Positions 17,566 to 25,877 of a stretch of DNA of 64,000 nt are shown here, in pieces. The notes beneath the pieces are model-generated. The model worked only from the letters and a program-made list of their open reading frames with translations. It was not told where the DNA came from and searched no databases. The DNA lies in the NCBI RefSeq assembly GCF_008064635.1, contig NZ_VRYZ01000010.1, forward strand, positions 1-64,000, in the 5' to 3' direction. The position numbers and the translations under genes were made by a program. The stretch comes from Parahaliea aestuarii. Lineage in GTDB: Bacteria > Pseudomonadota > Gammaproteobacteria > Pseudomonadales > Halieaceae. Every line of letters starts with the position of its first letter. Position 1 is the stretch's first letter.

Positions 17566-18657
17566 TCACGGCCAGTCCTTCGAAGGACTCATGAAAGAGC
17601 CCTTGGTGGCCTGGGCCAGTTGCCAGAACTCGGAGGCGGCCATGGGGTCGCCCTCCATCGGCGCCAGAATGATATTGACCGGCACATTGCGCGGCAGCTG
17701 CTTGATGGCCTGGCGGTATAGCTCCAGGCGCTGCTTGCCGCTGACCTTGCTGCCCCGGGGGGCGGTGGCGCCCTGGGTTGGCAAGCCGTCGGTGATGAGG
17801 ATGATATTGTCGGGTGCCGGCGACAGTTTGCTCACCTCGGCGAAGGCGTTGAACAGGCTGGTGCCGCCGCTGGGGGTGAGCTTGCGCAACTCGCCGGTCA
17901 CCGACTCCAGCTGTTTCTGGTTGGCGACCTCCAGCCACTTGCCGTCGGTTCCGGGCAACGCGGCACTGGCCTCGGTGTTAAAGGTGATGACCTGGTAGTA
18001 ACTGCTGGCGGGAAGCTGGGCGCTGAGCCAGTCCACGGTGTTCAGCGCGCGGCTCCACTTGTCTGCCTTGCGCTGGATGGACGGGTCCATATTGCGCAGG
18101 CGAATAATGTTCACCAGCCGGTCGGCGAGCATGCTGGAGGATACATCCACCAGCAGGGCGATGTACTTGCCGCCGAGGTTGAGGCCGGTGAGGTACTGGC
18201 GGTTGCCATCGCCGGTAAAGCTGCGGGCACTGCGCCCGCTGTTTTCCCGCGCCGCTTCCTGCAGTTTCTTCACCTCTTCTTCCAGCGAACGGATCTCCGC
18301 CTTGATCTGCTCAATATCCTCGCGCTCGGTAAAGCCCTCGTCCCGCAGCCCGGCGATCAGGGCCTCGTACTCGGCGATCTGCTCGTTGATGCGGCTGGCC
18401 CGGCCCTGGGCCTCTACCATCTGCAGGTCGATATCGGACAGGGTATTGCGCAGGCGCACCAGGCCCTCCTCACCGTCGGTGATGTCCTCCTCCAATAGAT
18501 TGACCTCGGAGAGCAGGTCCTGGTTCAACTCTTTCGACTGTACTTCGATGGAGTGGTCGATAATCAGGAACACCAGCACCACCGCCCCGAAGCCGCAGGA
18601 CATGATGTCCAGGAAACTCAGACTGAAGGTGGTAAAGCCTCGCTTCTTCCGGGCCAT
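17566..18657 (-). CDS. ExbD/MotB-like membrane anchor with periplasmic VWA domain (operon gene 9)
   Basis: A 363-residue protein built like gene 10: basic N-terminus, membrane helix (11-33, FSLSFLDIMSCGFGAVVLVF) with the ExbD-type aspartate D17, a long coiled coil (40-137), then a VWA domain with an intact metal site (DVSSS at 171-175, the threonine of SGGTSL and the aspartate of LITDG). VWA domains bind protein partners through a metal ion. The coiled coil should hold a dimer and set the VWA head away from the membrane. It is 3 bases after gene 8 and 14 bases before gene 10. Two different but similar B-type subunits in one operon suggest a heterodimer. Confidence 0.9.
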   Translation of the reverse strand: MARKKRGFTTFSLSFLDIMSCGFGAVVLVFLIIDHSIEVQSKELNQDLLSEVNLLEEDITDGEEGLVRLRNTLSDIDLQMVEAQGRASRINEQIAEYEALIAGLRDEGFTEREDIEQIKAEIRSLEEEVKKLQEAARENSGRSARSFTGDGNRQYLTGLNLGGKYIALLVDVSSSMLADRLVNIIRLRNMDPSIQRKADKWSRALNTVDWLSAQLPASSYYQVITFNTEASAALPGTDGKWLEVANQKQLESVTGELRKLTPSGGTSLFNAFAEVSKLSPAPDNIILITDGLPTQGATAPRGSKVSGKQRLELYRQAIKQLPRNVPVNIILAPMEGDPMAASEFWQLAQATKGSFMSPSKDWP

Positions 18658-18660
18658 GGG

Positions 18661-19947
18661 CTAGTTGCCTGTCACCTCGATCAGCACCCCGGCAAGCGTG
18701 CCGGCAACCGCCAGGGTGTCGCCACACTTGATGGACTGGCCGGGGGTGTAGGGCAGCCCGTTCACGGTGGCACCCGCGCCGCGCAGTTGCCACTCGCCGC
18801 GGGCAAGGTAGAGTTCGCCGCCGTTATCCAGTGGCGTTCCGTCCGGGTTCAGGGGGCGGGCGCGAAAGCCCTGTAGCAGATGGCTGGGGCCGCTGGCCGG
18901 GGAGGGTGCCGGGCTGCGACTTGCCGCTGCTGGCGCTGCGGCCGAAGTTGCTGCCGATGTTGCAGGGGCTGGCGCCGGCGGCGCGGTGCTGCAGGGCAGT
19001 GCGCTCACCAGTGACAGTGGGCCCTGGCGCTGGACGATGGCCGCTTCCTGTTCGCGGCACACGCTGGGCAGGCGAGTGCGTTCCAGTACCCGCAAACCCG
19101 GCAGGTGTTTGCCCGCCCCCGGCAACAGGGCTGCCAGCGGGTCGGCCAGCAGGGTGTGGGGCTCTGCGCCGGTCAACTCGGCCACCCGGGTGTAGAGACG
19201 CTGGCCGGCTTCTTCCAGTGCTGTGGACTGTACCCGGGTGTTGTAACCAGCGATGGAGAGGCTGGCCTCGCCGCGCTCGTGCAGGACCTGCAGGGCGGAG
19301 GGCAGGGCGTCGTAAAGGTCCTGTTCGGTGCCGGCCTTGCGGCGCGGGTCGAAGCGGGTCTGGCGGATAAAGCTGGCGGCGATGATCTCCACCAGGCGCT
19401 CCTGCAGTGGCAGCAGGCCGCAGCCGGGCAGGGGCTGGCTGTGCAGGACTCGACGCGTACCATCCCGGTCTTCCATTTCGTTAAGCAGAGCCTGGTGGAG
19501 CTGGAATTCCAGGTGAAACAGGCGCCCGCCGCCGCTCTCGGGCTGGGTCAGCGCCACGCTTCGGTTGATCAGTCCCACCGCCTCGAAGGGGCACTGCTGG
19601 ATAATCCCGAGCAGCAGCGACAGCTGCTCCCGCTCCAGGTTGCCTGGCACTGACAGCACTACCTGATCGGGCTCTCCGGCTTCCCTGTGCAGGGCCAGCA
19701 GGTGGGCGTGTACCAGGTCGGCGCTGTGGCGGGCCGGGCCCAGGGCCGGTTGCAGGGGCTGGGTGTTGAGGTGGCTCCAGTAGCGGGTGGATACATCCCG
19801 CGGGCGCAGCCGCGCGGCGGCGCGGGCGGCGTTGCCAAAGCGGTATTCGCTCCCCTCCAGCAGGGCGTAACCCGGGCTCTGGATGTGCTGCTCGCCGTGC
19901 CACAGCTGCAGATTGGCATCGTTGATATCGAGAATCGCCGTGCTCAT
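18661..19947 (-). CDS. Hsp70/actin-fold-like protein with FHA-like C-terminus (operon gene 8)
   Basis: A 428-residue cytoplasmic protein. The N-terminal 280 residues recall the Hsp70/DnaK ATPase fold: a first strand MSTAILDINDANLQLW at the phosphate-1 position, DQVVLSVPGNLEREQLSLLL with VGLINRSVALTQ matching the DnaK pattern, then SGGGRLFHLEF at the phosphate-2 position. The GT of DLGTT and the threonine of GGGT are missing, so ATP hydrolysis is doubtful. An Ala/Pro/Ser-rich linker (about 320-350) leads to a domain with FHA-like spacing (NGGELYLARGEWQLRG, ATVNGLPY). FHA domains bind phosphothreonine. The ATG overlaps the stop of gene 7 (TGATG). Confidence 0.65.
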   Translation of the reverse strand: MSTAILDINDANLQLWHGEQHIQSPGYALLEGSEYRFGNAARAAARLRPRDVSTRYWSHLNTQPLQPALGPARHSADLVHAHLLALHREAGEPDQVVLSVPGNLEREQLSLLLGIIQQCPFEAVGLINRSVALTQPESGGGRLFHLEFQLHQALLNEMEDRDGTRRVLHSQPLPGCGLLPLQERLVEIIAASFIRQTRFDPRRKAGTEQDLYDALPSALQVLHERGEASLSIAGYNTRVQSTALEEAGQRLYTRVAELTGAEPHTLLADPLAALLPGAGKHLPGLRVLERTRLPSVCREQEAAIVQRQGPLSLVSALPCSTAPPAPAPATSAATSAAAPAAASRSPAPSPASGPSHLLQGFRARPLNPDGTPLDNGGELYLARGEWQLRGAGATVNGLPYTPGQSIKCGDTLAVAGTLAGVLIEVTGN

Positions 19948-20744
19948 CAGTGGGCTACCAGGTGGCGCAGCAGACGCTTGTCGGCATAGCGCTGGGCATC
20001 CAGCACCAGGCGCTCCTGCGAGAGTTGCAGCTGGTGCAGGCAGAACATGATGACGATGGACAGCACCAGGGCGACAAAGGTGCTGTTGAAGGCCACCCCG
20101 AGGCTTACCGTCACACCCGAGATGTCACCTTCCACCGCCTTGTAGGCCTGGCCGAGGGCGTCGCCGATACCCCGCACCGTGCCGATAAAGCCGATGGAGG
20201 GAATGGCCCAGGCGATGTAACGCACCATGGACAGCTCCGAGTCGAGCCGGTCCGACTCCACTTCGCACTGCTCCTTGATGGTGTCGGAGACCGCCTGGAT
20301 GCTGCCGGTGGTGGCGAAGCGCTGCAGGGCGGCGAGCAGGGTGCGCGGCAACAGGTAGTCCTGCTCGCTGTCCGGCAGGGCCTCCAGCGAGCGACTGTAC
20401 TCCCGGGCATCTTCGGGCAGCACACTGGTGCCCTCGGGCACCTCCAGCAGGGCGCGGTCCATGATCTGCTGCTCCTTCAGGGTGCGGCGGCCCTTGTAGG
20501 CCATGATGGCCAGGGCCCAGATCAGCAGGATGAAACAGGCCTCCTGTTCAAAGTCGCGAATCACCACGGCGAAACTGCGCTCCGGCACGAAGTCCCCGCC
20601 CGCCGCCTGCAGGGCCATCTCCTCGCGAATCTGGGCGTCGGCAGCGGGGCGGATGGCGCCTACGTAGACCGCATGCACCACGATGATCGCAATCAGCAGG
20701 GCGAAGATCTGGAAAATAAACTCGGATGACATTCGGGTTTTCAT
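19947..20744 (-). CDS. MotA/TolQ/ExbB-family proton channel subunit (operon gene 7)
   Basis: A 265-residue inner-membrane protein with four hydrophobic segments (11-30, 68-83, 175-197, 210-236) and the family hallmarks in the last two: IPSIGFIGTVRGIGDALGQA and VSLGVAFNSTFVALVLSIVIM, including the pore threonines T189 and T222. The 90-residue cytoplasmic loop lies between segments 2 and 3. Such subunits form a pentamer around two B-type helices and pass protons to drive movement. The partner helices are supplied by genes 9 and 10. The start at 20744 gives a complete first helix. Confidence 0.94.
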   Translation of the reverse strand: MKTRMSSEFIFQIFALLIAIIVVHAVYVGAIRPAADAQIREEMALQAAGGDFVPERSFAVVIRDFEQEACFILLIWALAIMAYKGRRTLKEQQIMDRALLEVPEGTSVLPEDAREYSRSLEALPDSEQDYLLPRTLLAALQRFATTGSIQAVSDTIKEQCEVESDRLDSELSMVRYIAWAIPSIGFIGTVRGIGDALGQAYKAVEGDISGVTVSLGVAFNSTFVALVLSIVIMFCLHQLQLSQERLVLDAQRYADKRLLRHLVAH

Positions 20745-20770
20745 GCACTGTCCTATTTACATTTACTGCG

Positions 20771-21013
20771 CTAAATGTCGACCGGGAAGGAGACCGAGAG
20801 ATCCTCGGAAATCTGCTCCGATGCCTGGTAGTCGAAAGGTGAGTCGTCCCGCGGTGGCGGGTTGTCGGCTTTGTCTGTGGCTGCGGCCGGCGCCGCGCTG
20901 TCGTTCTCTGTTGCCGCGGGGCGATTGGGATCGCCCTCGCCAGCCGGCTCCTGGCCCAGGGCCAGGCCGCTGGCCAGCAACAGGCTAAACAGCATTGCCC
21001 GGGGTGCGTTCAT
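20771..21013 (-). CDS. Small exported protein (operon gene 6)
   Basis: An 80-residue protein: signal peptide (MNAPRAMLFSLLLASGLALG), a Pro/Ala/Asp-rich low-complexity middle, and a C-terminal motif DYQASEQISEDLSVSFPVDI. I recall similar short C-terminal motifs in other small periplasmic proteins of Gammaproteobacteria but no function. The ATG at 21013 is preferred over upstream in-frame codons because it starts the signal peptide and lies 4 bases after the stop of gene 5. Confidence 0.75.
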   Translation of the reverse strand: MNAPRAMLFSLLLASGLALGQEPAGEGDPNRPAATENDSAAPAAATDKADNPPPRDDSPFDYQASEQISEDLSVSFPVDI

Positions 21014-21017
21014 GCCC

Positions 21018-23087
21018 TTACTCCGCGTAGCGCGCAATGCGGAATCCTACGTCATCGCGCCCGGCTTGCCCATAATCGCGGTAGGACAGGCGCAGTTCCG
21101 CCAGTTTGCTGAGAGACCAGCTGGCGCCGCGAATGACGTAGTTGTCCCCGTTCTGGGCGCCGAGGGGGTCGGTTTCCAGGGCGGCGTTGGCCGGCGGAAT
21201 GGTGTAGACATCGTGCACCCATTCCGCCACGTTGCCGCCGAGGTCATAGAGCCCCTTACCGTTGGGCTTGAAAGAGGCGACGGGCGCGCTGACGACATGA
21301 CCATCGGTATAACCGTTGAGAATGCGGCCGGTGACGTAGGCGGAGGTATTGTCGGCGTAGTTCTCCACTGGCGCGGTGGGGGGGAAGGTTTCACCCCAGG
21401 GAAACTTCAACAGGCTGTCGCCCTCGGCACGGGCCGCCCAGGCCCACTCCGCTTCGCTCGGCAGGCGGTAGCCCAGCGCCGCCGGGTTGAAGCCGGTGAC
21501 GATGCCCTGCTCCTGCTTGTAGAAGGGCTCCAGACCCTCCTTGCGGCTCAGCCAGTTGCAGAACTGGGCGGCCTGCTGCCAGCTGACGGCGGCCACCGGC
21601 TGGTGCTCCCGGTTCAGGCTGTTACCTTCCACCTGGCCGGAATTGTGGTTGGCCTGAAACTGGCGGAACTGCGCGTTGGTAACCTCGGTGGTCTGTAGGT
21701 AGAACATGCGTTGCAGGGCAACCGGGCGCAGCACTTCATTGGCGCGCCGGCCCGACTCCCGCCGCGAGGCGCCCATGGTGAATTCCCGCAGTGGAGAATC
21801 ATCGGGGATGAACAGTTTCAGGGTCTGGCCGAGGGCGGTGGTGATCTCCGGCGTCAGTTTGGCCAGTTTGGCGGCTTCCTGGGTTTGCAGCGTGAAATCC
21901 AGCTGCTGCTCGATGCCGCTGCGCGGCGTCACCCGCCGGGTCACACTTGCGTAGCCCGGCAGGCTGACCTCGATGCGGTGCTCGAAGGCCGGCAGGCTGA
22001 GGGTCTGGCTGCCCTTGCCAACGGCTTTGCCGTTCACCTTCACCGTGGCCTCGGGCGGGCTCACGGCAAGGCGCAGTTCCCCCAGCTGGGCGCTGAGGCT
22101 GACATTGCGCTCGGCCTGCTCGCCGGCTGCCAGGGTCAGGCTCTCGCTGTGGCGGCGGTAACCGGGGCGCGACAGCTGGATGCGCTGGGCGACACCGGGA
22201 GCCAGTTCCAGCGTCAGCGGTGTCTGCCCCTGGTATTCTCCCTCGAGCGTCACATTGGCGCCGCTGGGTTTGCTGGTCAGCTTGAGTACGCCGGCGGCGG
22301 GGGTGAGGGCGATGTCGCCGAGATCCTGGGCCTCGCCGGCTACCACCTCCAGCGCCTGCTGCCAGGGGGCAAAGCCGGCAAGGCTGAGGCCGACAGTTTG
22401 CTCTCCCTGCAGGACTTCGACCACCGCCGGTGTTGTGGCGGCCGCTTCGCCGGCCACCAGGACGGTGGCGCCGGCCGGAGTGCTGGTAATACTGATTTCA
22501 GCCCAGGCGGGTAACAGTTGCGCCTGTACCTGCTGACGTTGTTCGCGGCCGGTGACGTCGATGTCGCGCTGCCAGCTCAGGTAGCGTGGCGCCTCCAGGC
22601 GCAGGGTGTGGGGCCCGGCCTCGATCGCCAGGTCTTCCAGCGGGGCTGTGCCCAGCTCCTCGCCGTCCAGCAGCACGCGGGCGCCGGCGGGTTCGGCAAT
22701 GATCTCCAGACGCCCCGGCAATGGCGTCAGGGTCAGCAGGATCTGCTGGCTGTTCTCTTCTGTTACCTCCAGCCGGGTGTCGAGGGGGAAGTAGCCCTCG
22801 GCACTGGCGGTGAGATCGTAACTGCCGGGGCGGATCAGCACCCGCTCACCGAAGGGCAGGTGCAGGCCGTCAATGTCGACGCGGGTGTCCGTCTCCGCTT
22901 CGACACTGATCAGTACCGAGCGGGCGCTCAGCAGAAAGGCCATCAGCAGGGCGAACAACAGCCCGAGGCCCAGCAACAGCCAGCGCAGGGGATGGCCTTT
23001 GCGACCGGGGCGGGGGGCGCCGGGATTCAGGGGTTCGAAGGCGGTTGGCGTAATGGCGTTATCAGGGGCGCCGCTGGTGTCAGACAT
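21018..23087 (-). CDS. PEGA-repeat protein with SUMF1/FGE-like domain (operon gene 5)
   Basis: A 689-residue protein: short cytoplasmic tail with TPTAFEP (13-19), one membrane helix (35-54), then five PEGA repeats between about 56 and 395 (for example PAGARVLLDGEELGTAPL and KPSGANVTLEGEYQGQTPL). The C-terminus (about 420-689) is a SUMF1/formylglycine-generating-enzyme-like domain (TTEVTNAQFRQF, RLPSEAEWAWAAR, GGNVAEWVHDVY, VIRGASWS, VGFRIAR). The region that carries the two catalytic cysteines in true FGE has none, so it is probably a binding domain. PEGA domains occur on surface and periplasmic proteins. The start codon follows the stop of gene 4 without a gap. Confidence 0.92.
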   Translation of the reverse strand: MSDTSGAPDNAITPTAFEPLNPGAPRPGRKGHPLRWLLLGLGLLFALLMAFLLSARSVLISVEAETDTRVDIDGLHLPFGERVLIRPGSYDLTASAEGYFPLDTRLEVTEENSQQILLTLTPLPGRLEIIAEPAGARVLLDGEELGTAPLEDLAIEAGPHTLRLEAPRYLSWQRDIDVTGREQRQQVQAQLLPAWAEISITSTPAGATVLVAGEAAATTPAVVEVLQGEQTVGLSLAGFAPWQQALEVVAGEAQDLGDIALTPAAGVLKLTSKPSGANVTLEGEYQGQTPLTLELAPGVAQRIQLSRPGYRRHSESLTLAAGEQAERNVSLSAQLGELRLAVSPPEATVKVNGKAVGKGSQTLSLPAFEHRIEVSLPGYASVTRRVTPRSGIEQQLDFTLQTQEAAKLAKLTPEITTALGQTLKLFIPDDSPLREFTMGASRRESGRRANEVLRPVALQRMFYLQTTEVTNAQFRQFQANHNSGQVEGNSLNREHQPVAAVSWQQAAQFCNWLSRKEGLEPFYKQEQGIVTGFNPAALGYRLPSEAEWAWAARAEGDSLLKFPWGETFPPTAPVENYADNTSAYVTGRILNGYTDGHVVSAPVASFKPNGKGLYDLGGNVAEWVHDVYTIPPANAALETDPLGAQNGDNYVIRGASWSLSKLAELRLSYRDYGQAGRDDVGFRIARYAE

Positions 23088-24617
23088 TCAGATCGGTTCC
23101 GTACAGGCGATGTGCACCGGAGCCGGTGGCGTATCTGCGCTGATGGTGAAAGTGCGGCGTACGTCGCGGTAGCCGTTGCGGGTGCCGACAGCGGTATAGG
23201 TACCGGGCCGCAGTTCCAGTTCATGTTCGGCGAACTGCCCGAGGCGCGCTACCCGGTACACAGTGACCGTGGTTTGCTGGTCCGAGCGCAGGGTGACCGG
23301 CACCGGCTGGTTGGCGGTGGCCAGCAGGCGCTCAATGGTTTCGATCTGCTGGCTCAGGACCGGCCCCCGGGACGACTGCGCGCGGGCCTGGTCGAGCAGT
23401 TTGGCGGTGGCTTTGGCCACGGTGGGGTCGGACAGCCGCTCTGGCTTGTCGACGATGGTCTCCAGTTCCTGTTGCAGCTCTGCCCTGGGTTTGGCGCGCG
23501 CCAGGCCCTCCTGGGCAAATACTACGCTGGCGTCGATTTCCAGTGCCTGCTGGTAGCTTTCCACGGCCGCCTGCCAGTCCTCGGCCTGCTCCAGGTTCTG
23601 TCCGCTGCGCTGGAGTCCCGCCAGGCGCCCCGCCGTCTCGCTGCTCTGCAACTCTGCCAGTGCGCTGTCCACCTCGCCGGCATCGGGGCGCAGGGCCCGC
23701 GCCTGTTTGAAGGCCTCCCGGGCGGCACTGTAGCGGCCCGCGTCGAGGGCGGCGTAGCCCTCGCTCATGGCGCGGTTGAAGCGCTGCCCGGTGTGGAGGG
23801 ACTGTACCCGGGCCAGTTCAGCGGCGACACGCTGGTGCTGTGTATCCAGTTCGCTGGCCTGTTTCAGCTGTTCGCTGGCCGCCGCCAGATCGCCGTCGGC
23901 TTCTGCCTGTTCTGCGGCTGCCAGCGCTTCCAGTACCTGCGGCAGCGTTGCGGCGCGCGCCTGCAGAGCCGCCAGCTCGGGGCTGTCCGGTGCCAGCAGG
24001 GCGGCTCGCTCGAGGTGTGTCGCCAGGGCGTCAGTGTCGCCGTCCTCAATGGCCTGGCGCGCCAGCGAGAATTGCTCTTCCACGCGCTGCGGCAGGCTCT
24101 CGGTGATGGCCAGCAGGGCATCCAGCGCTGTCTGGTAGCGCTCGCTGGCGGCGCTGAAGTTGCGCTCGCGATAGAGGTCGTCTCCCTCCTTCGCCAGGGC
24201 GGTGGCCGCGCTGAACTCATCCGGTGCCCACTGTTCCACACCCTGCTCCTGCAGTGCGCGCTGCTGTTCCAGCAGCCGGGCGAGAATATCCTGGGCCTGC
24301 TTGCGCAGTTCCGCCTGCTGGGCATCGGCCCAGGGACTGCTGTCTGGAGGCGCAGGCTTGCCCTGGGTTCTGGGCGTTTGCGCACTCTCGGTACCAGGCG
24401 CTTCGACGCCGGATGTTGCAGTGGCGGGCCCGTCCGGTTGTGGCTGGGGCAGCAGGAAGACCACCGCCAGTGCTACCAGTACCAGCACCAGCAGGGCGGG
24501 CATGATCCAGCGCGGGCTGGCTGCCGCTTGCGGTGCTACCGCAGCGCTTTCGGTGCTGGATTGCCGGGCGGCCGGCTCGAAGGGGGTCGGGGTGAGTTGA
24601 TCCTGATCTGAAGACAT
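23088..24617 (-). CDS. Single-pass membrane protein with TPR region and PEGA-like end (operon gene 4)
   Basis: A 509-residue protein. The cytoplasmic tail carries TPTPFEP (9-15), almost the same as in gene 5. One membrane helix (about 38-56) is followed by a Pro/Thr linker and a long helical region of TPR-like repeats (AAASERYQTALDALLAI, AAREAFKQARALRPDAG, AVESYQQALEIDASVVF), which would be periplasmic. The last 80 residues are beta-rich (VTLRSDQQTTVTVYRV, LELRPGTYTAVGTRNGYRD) and look like a PEGA domain. TPR regions bind proteins, so a scaffold role in the machine is likely. Gene 5 follows immediately. Confidence 0.85.
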   Translation of the reverse strand: MSSDQDQLTPTPFEPAARQSSTESAAVAPQAAASPRWIMPALLVLVLVALAVVFLLPQPQPDGPATATSGVEAPGTESAQTPRTQGKPAPPDSSPWADAQQAELRKQAQDILARLLEQQRALQEQGVEQWAPDEFSAATALAKEGDDLYRERNFSAASERYQTALDALLAITESLPQRVEEQFSLARQAIEDGDTDALATHLERAALLAPDSPELAALQARAATLPQVLEALAAAEQAEADGDLAAASEQLKQASELDTQHQRVAAELARVQSLHTGQRFNRAMSEGYAALDAGRYSAAREAFKQARALRPDAGEVDSALAELQSSETAGRLAGLQRSGQNLEQAEDWQAAVESYQQALEIDASVVFAQEGLARAKPRAELQQELETIVDKPERLSDPTVAKATAKLLDQARAQSSRGPVLSQQIETIERLLATANQPVPVTLRSDQQTTVTVYRVARLGQFAEHELELRPGTYTAVGTRNGYRDVRRTFTISADTPPAPVHIACTEPI

Positions 24618-24656
24618 ACCTGCTGGGTGTCGCCTTTTGGGGTTACTGCCGGCAGG

Positions 24657-25877
24657 TCAGGGCGTGTCGCTACGCGCAGCCTGCGAGTTGGCGGCATCGG
24701 GGAGAGCCTCAAGGGCGCCCATCTCCGCGCGGTAAATGTCCGCCAGGATTTCGCGCCACTGGGCGTACTGATCCTCCACGTTGCCGCTGAGCATGATAGT
24801 GCGATCTTCCAGTTCTATCACCTGTGGCGTGATCTCCGCTTCCAGCGACATGCCCAGTTCCTCCAGCGCCTCGACATGGATTTGCGCCTCGTTGCGCTTT
24901 TCCAGCCCGCTTTTCAGCAGGTAACCGCCACCGATGATGGCGACATTGCCCGCGGCCCGGGTGGAGCCGTCACCGCCGCCGGCCGCGGCGATACCGGCGG
25001 CGACCGAAATCGCGCCGGCGATCAGGCGGCGGGTGCTCTCGGCCTTCAGTTCCTGCATCGCGATGGCTTCTTCGTAGCTCAGCTTGCGCCATTCCTGGTA
25101 GGGCGCCTGCATCTGGCCGGAAAAGCTGCCGTAGTAGGCCTGCATGGTATCCACGAACATATTGTCGCGCTCGCGGATGCTGTGGATGCGCTCCAGCATC
25201 GGGTCACCGTGGGCTGGCAGGCGCAGTACTTTGTAGTAACCCTTGTCGGTTTCCTCCAGGTAGCCGTCGAAGGCTTCCGGGGAAAATCTGCGGGCAAAAC
25301 GCAGTTCGGTGACCACCCGGATGTGCTCCAGTTCGGCCAGTTTCAGTGCCTGTTGGTGCTGCAGGAGGTCGTTGGCAATGGTGTGGTAGATCGCCTGGAA
25401 GGGGTCGTACTGGACGCGGGTGACGCTGTCATAGGCGTAGCGGCTGGCGTTGGCGGTATAGACCTTGTCCAGCCATTCACGATTGCGGGAGTCTCGGGCG
25501 ACGATGTGCAGTTGTAGTTCCTCGCCGTCGGACTTGAGGATCTTGCCCTCGACTCGCAGGTCGGTGATCTGGGCGGCGCCGGGCACCACCCGCACCGCGC
25601 CCCAGGCACCGCTGTTCTGCATGGCCTCAGACAGCAGGCGCGGCATGTAGCGCGCCTCGGCCTTGCGCACCTCGGGGTAGACCTGCTCGTCCTCCTCGTA
25701 GGTGTCGAGACCCGGGTCAAAGATGGCAATGCCCACGTCCAGCAGCAGGGTTTCGGGCAGGGGTTCTGCCGGGGTTTGCAGTGGGGGTACCGACGTGCTC
25801 TTGACGGTCTGGCTGACGCAGCCGGCCAGCGTTGCCGCCAGCACCAGCAGGCCGACGCCGCGCAGCACGGGGGTCAC
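24657..25877 (-). CDS. Lipoprotein with glycine-zipper-like segment (operon gene 3)
   Basis: A 406-residue lipoprotein (lipobox TLAGC, Cys20). The N-terminal half contains a beta-rich domain (LLLDVGIAIFDPGLDTYEED, LRVEGKILKSDGEELQLHI, VARDSRNREWLDKVY). A glycine- and alanine-rich stretch (AGAISVAAGIAAAGGG) near residue 295 could insert in a membrane or form a tight helix pair. The last part is helical (LEELGMSLEAEITPQVI). I recognise no family. The GTG start overlaps the stop of gene 2 by four bases (GTGA). Confidence 0.8.
   Translation of the reverse strand: MTPVLRGVGLLVLAATLAGCVSQTVKSTSVPPLQTPAEPLPETLLLDVGIAIFDPGLDTYEEDEQVYPEVRKAEARYMPRLLSEAMQNSGAWGAVRVVPGAAQITDLRVEGKILKSDGEELQLHIVARDSRNREWLDKVYTANASRYAYDSVTRVQYDPFQAIYHTIANDLLQHQQALKLAELEHIRVVTELRFARRFSPEAFDGYLEETDKGYYKVLRLPAHGDPMLERIHSIRERDNMFVDTMQAYYGSFSGQMQAPYQEWRKLSYEEAIAMQELKAESTRRLIAGAISVAAGIAAAGGGDGSTRAAGNVAIIGGGYLLKSGLEKRNEAQIHVEALEELGMSLEAEITPQVIELEDRTIMLSGNVEDQYAQWREILADIYRAEMGALEALPDAANSQAARSDTP

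Noticed and set aside
22518-24611. 697-residue plus-strand open frame
   Set aside because: Shadow of operon genes 4 and 5, low-complexity composition, no start signal.
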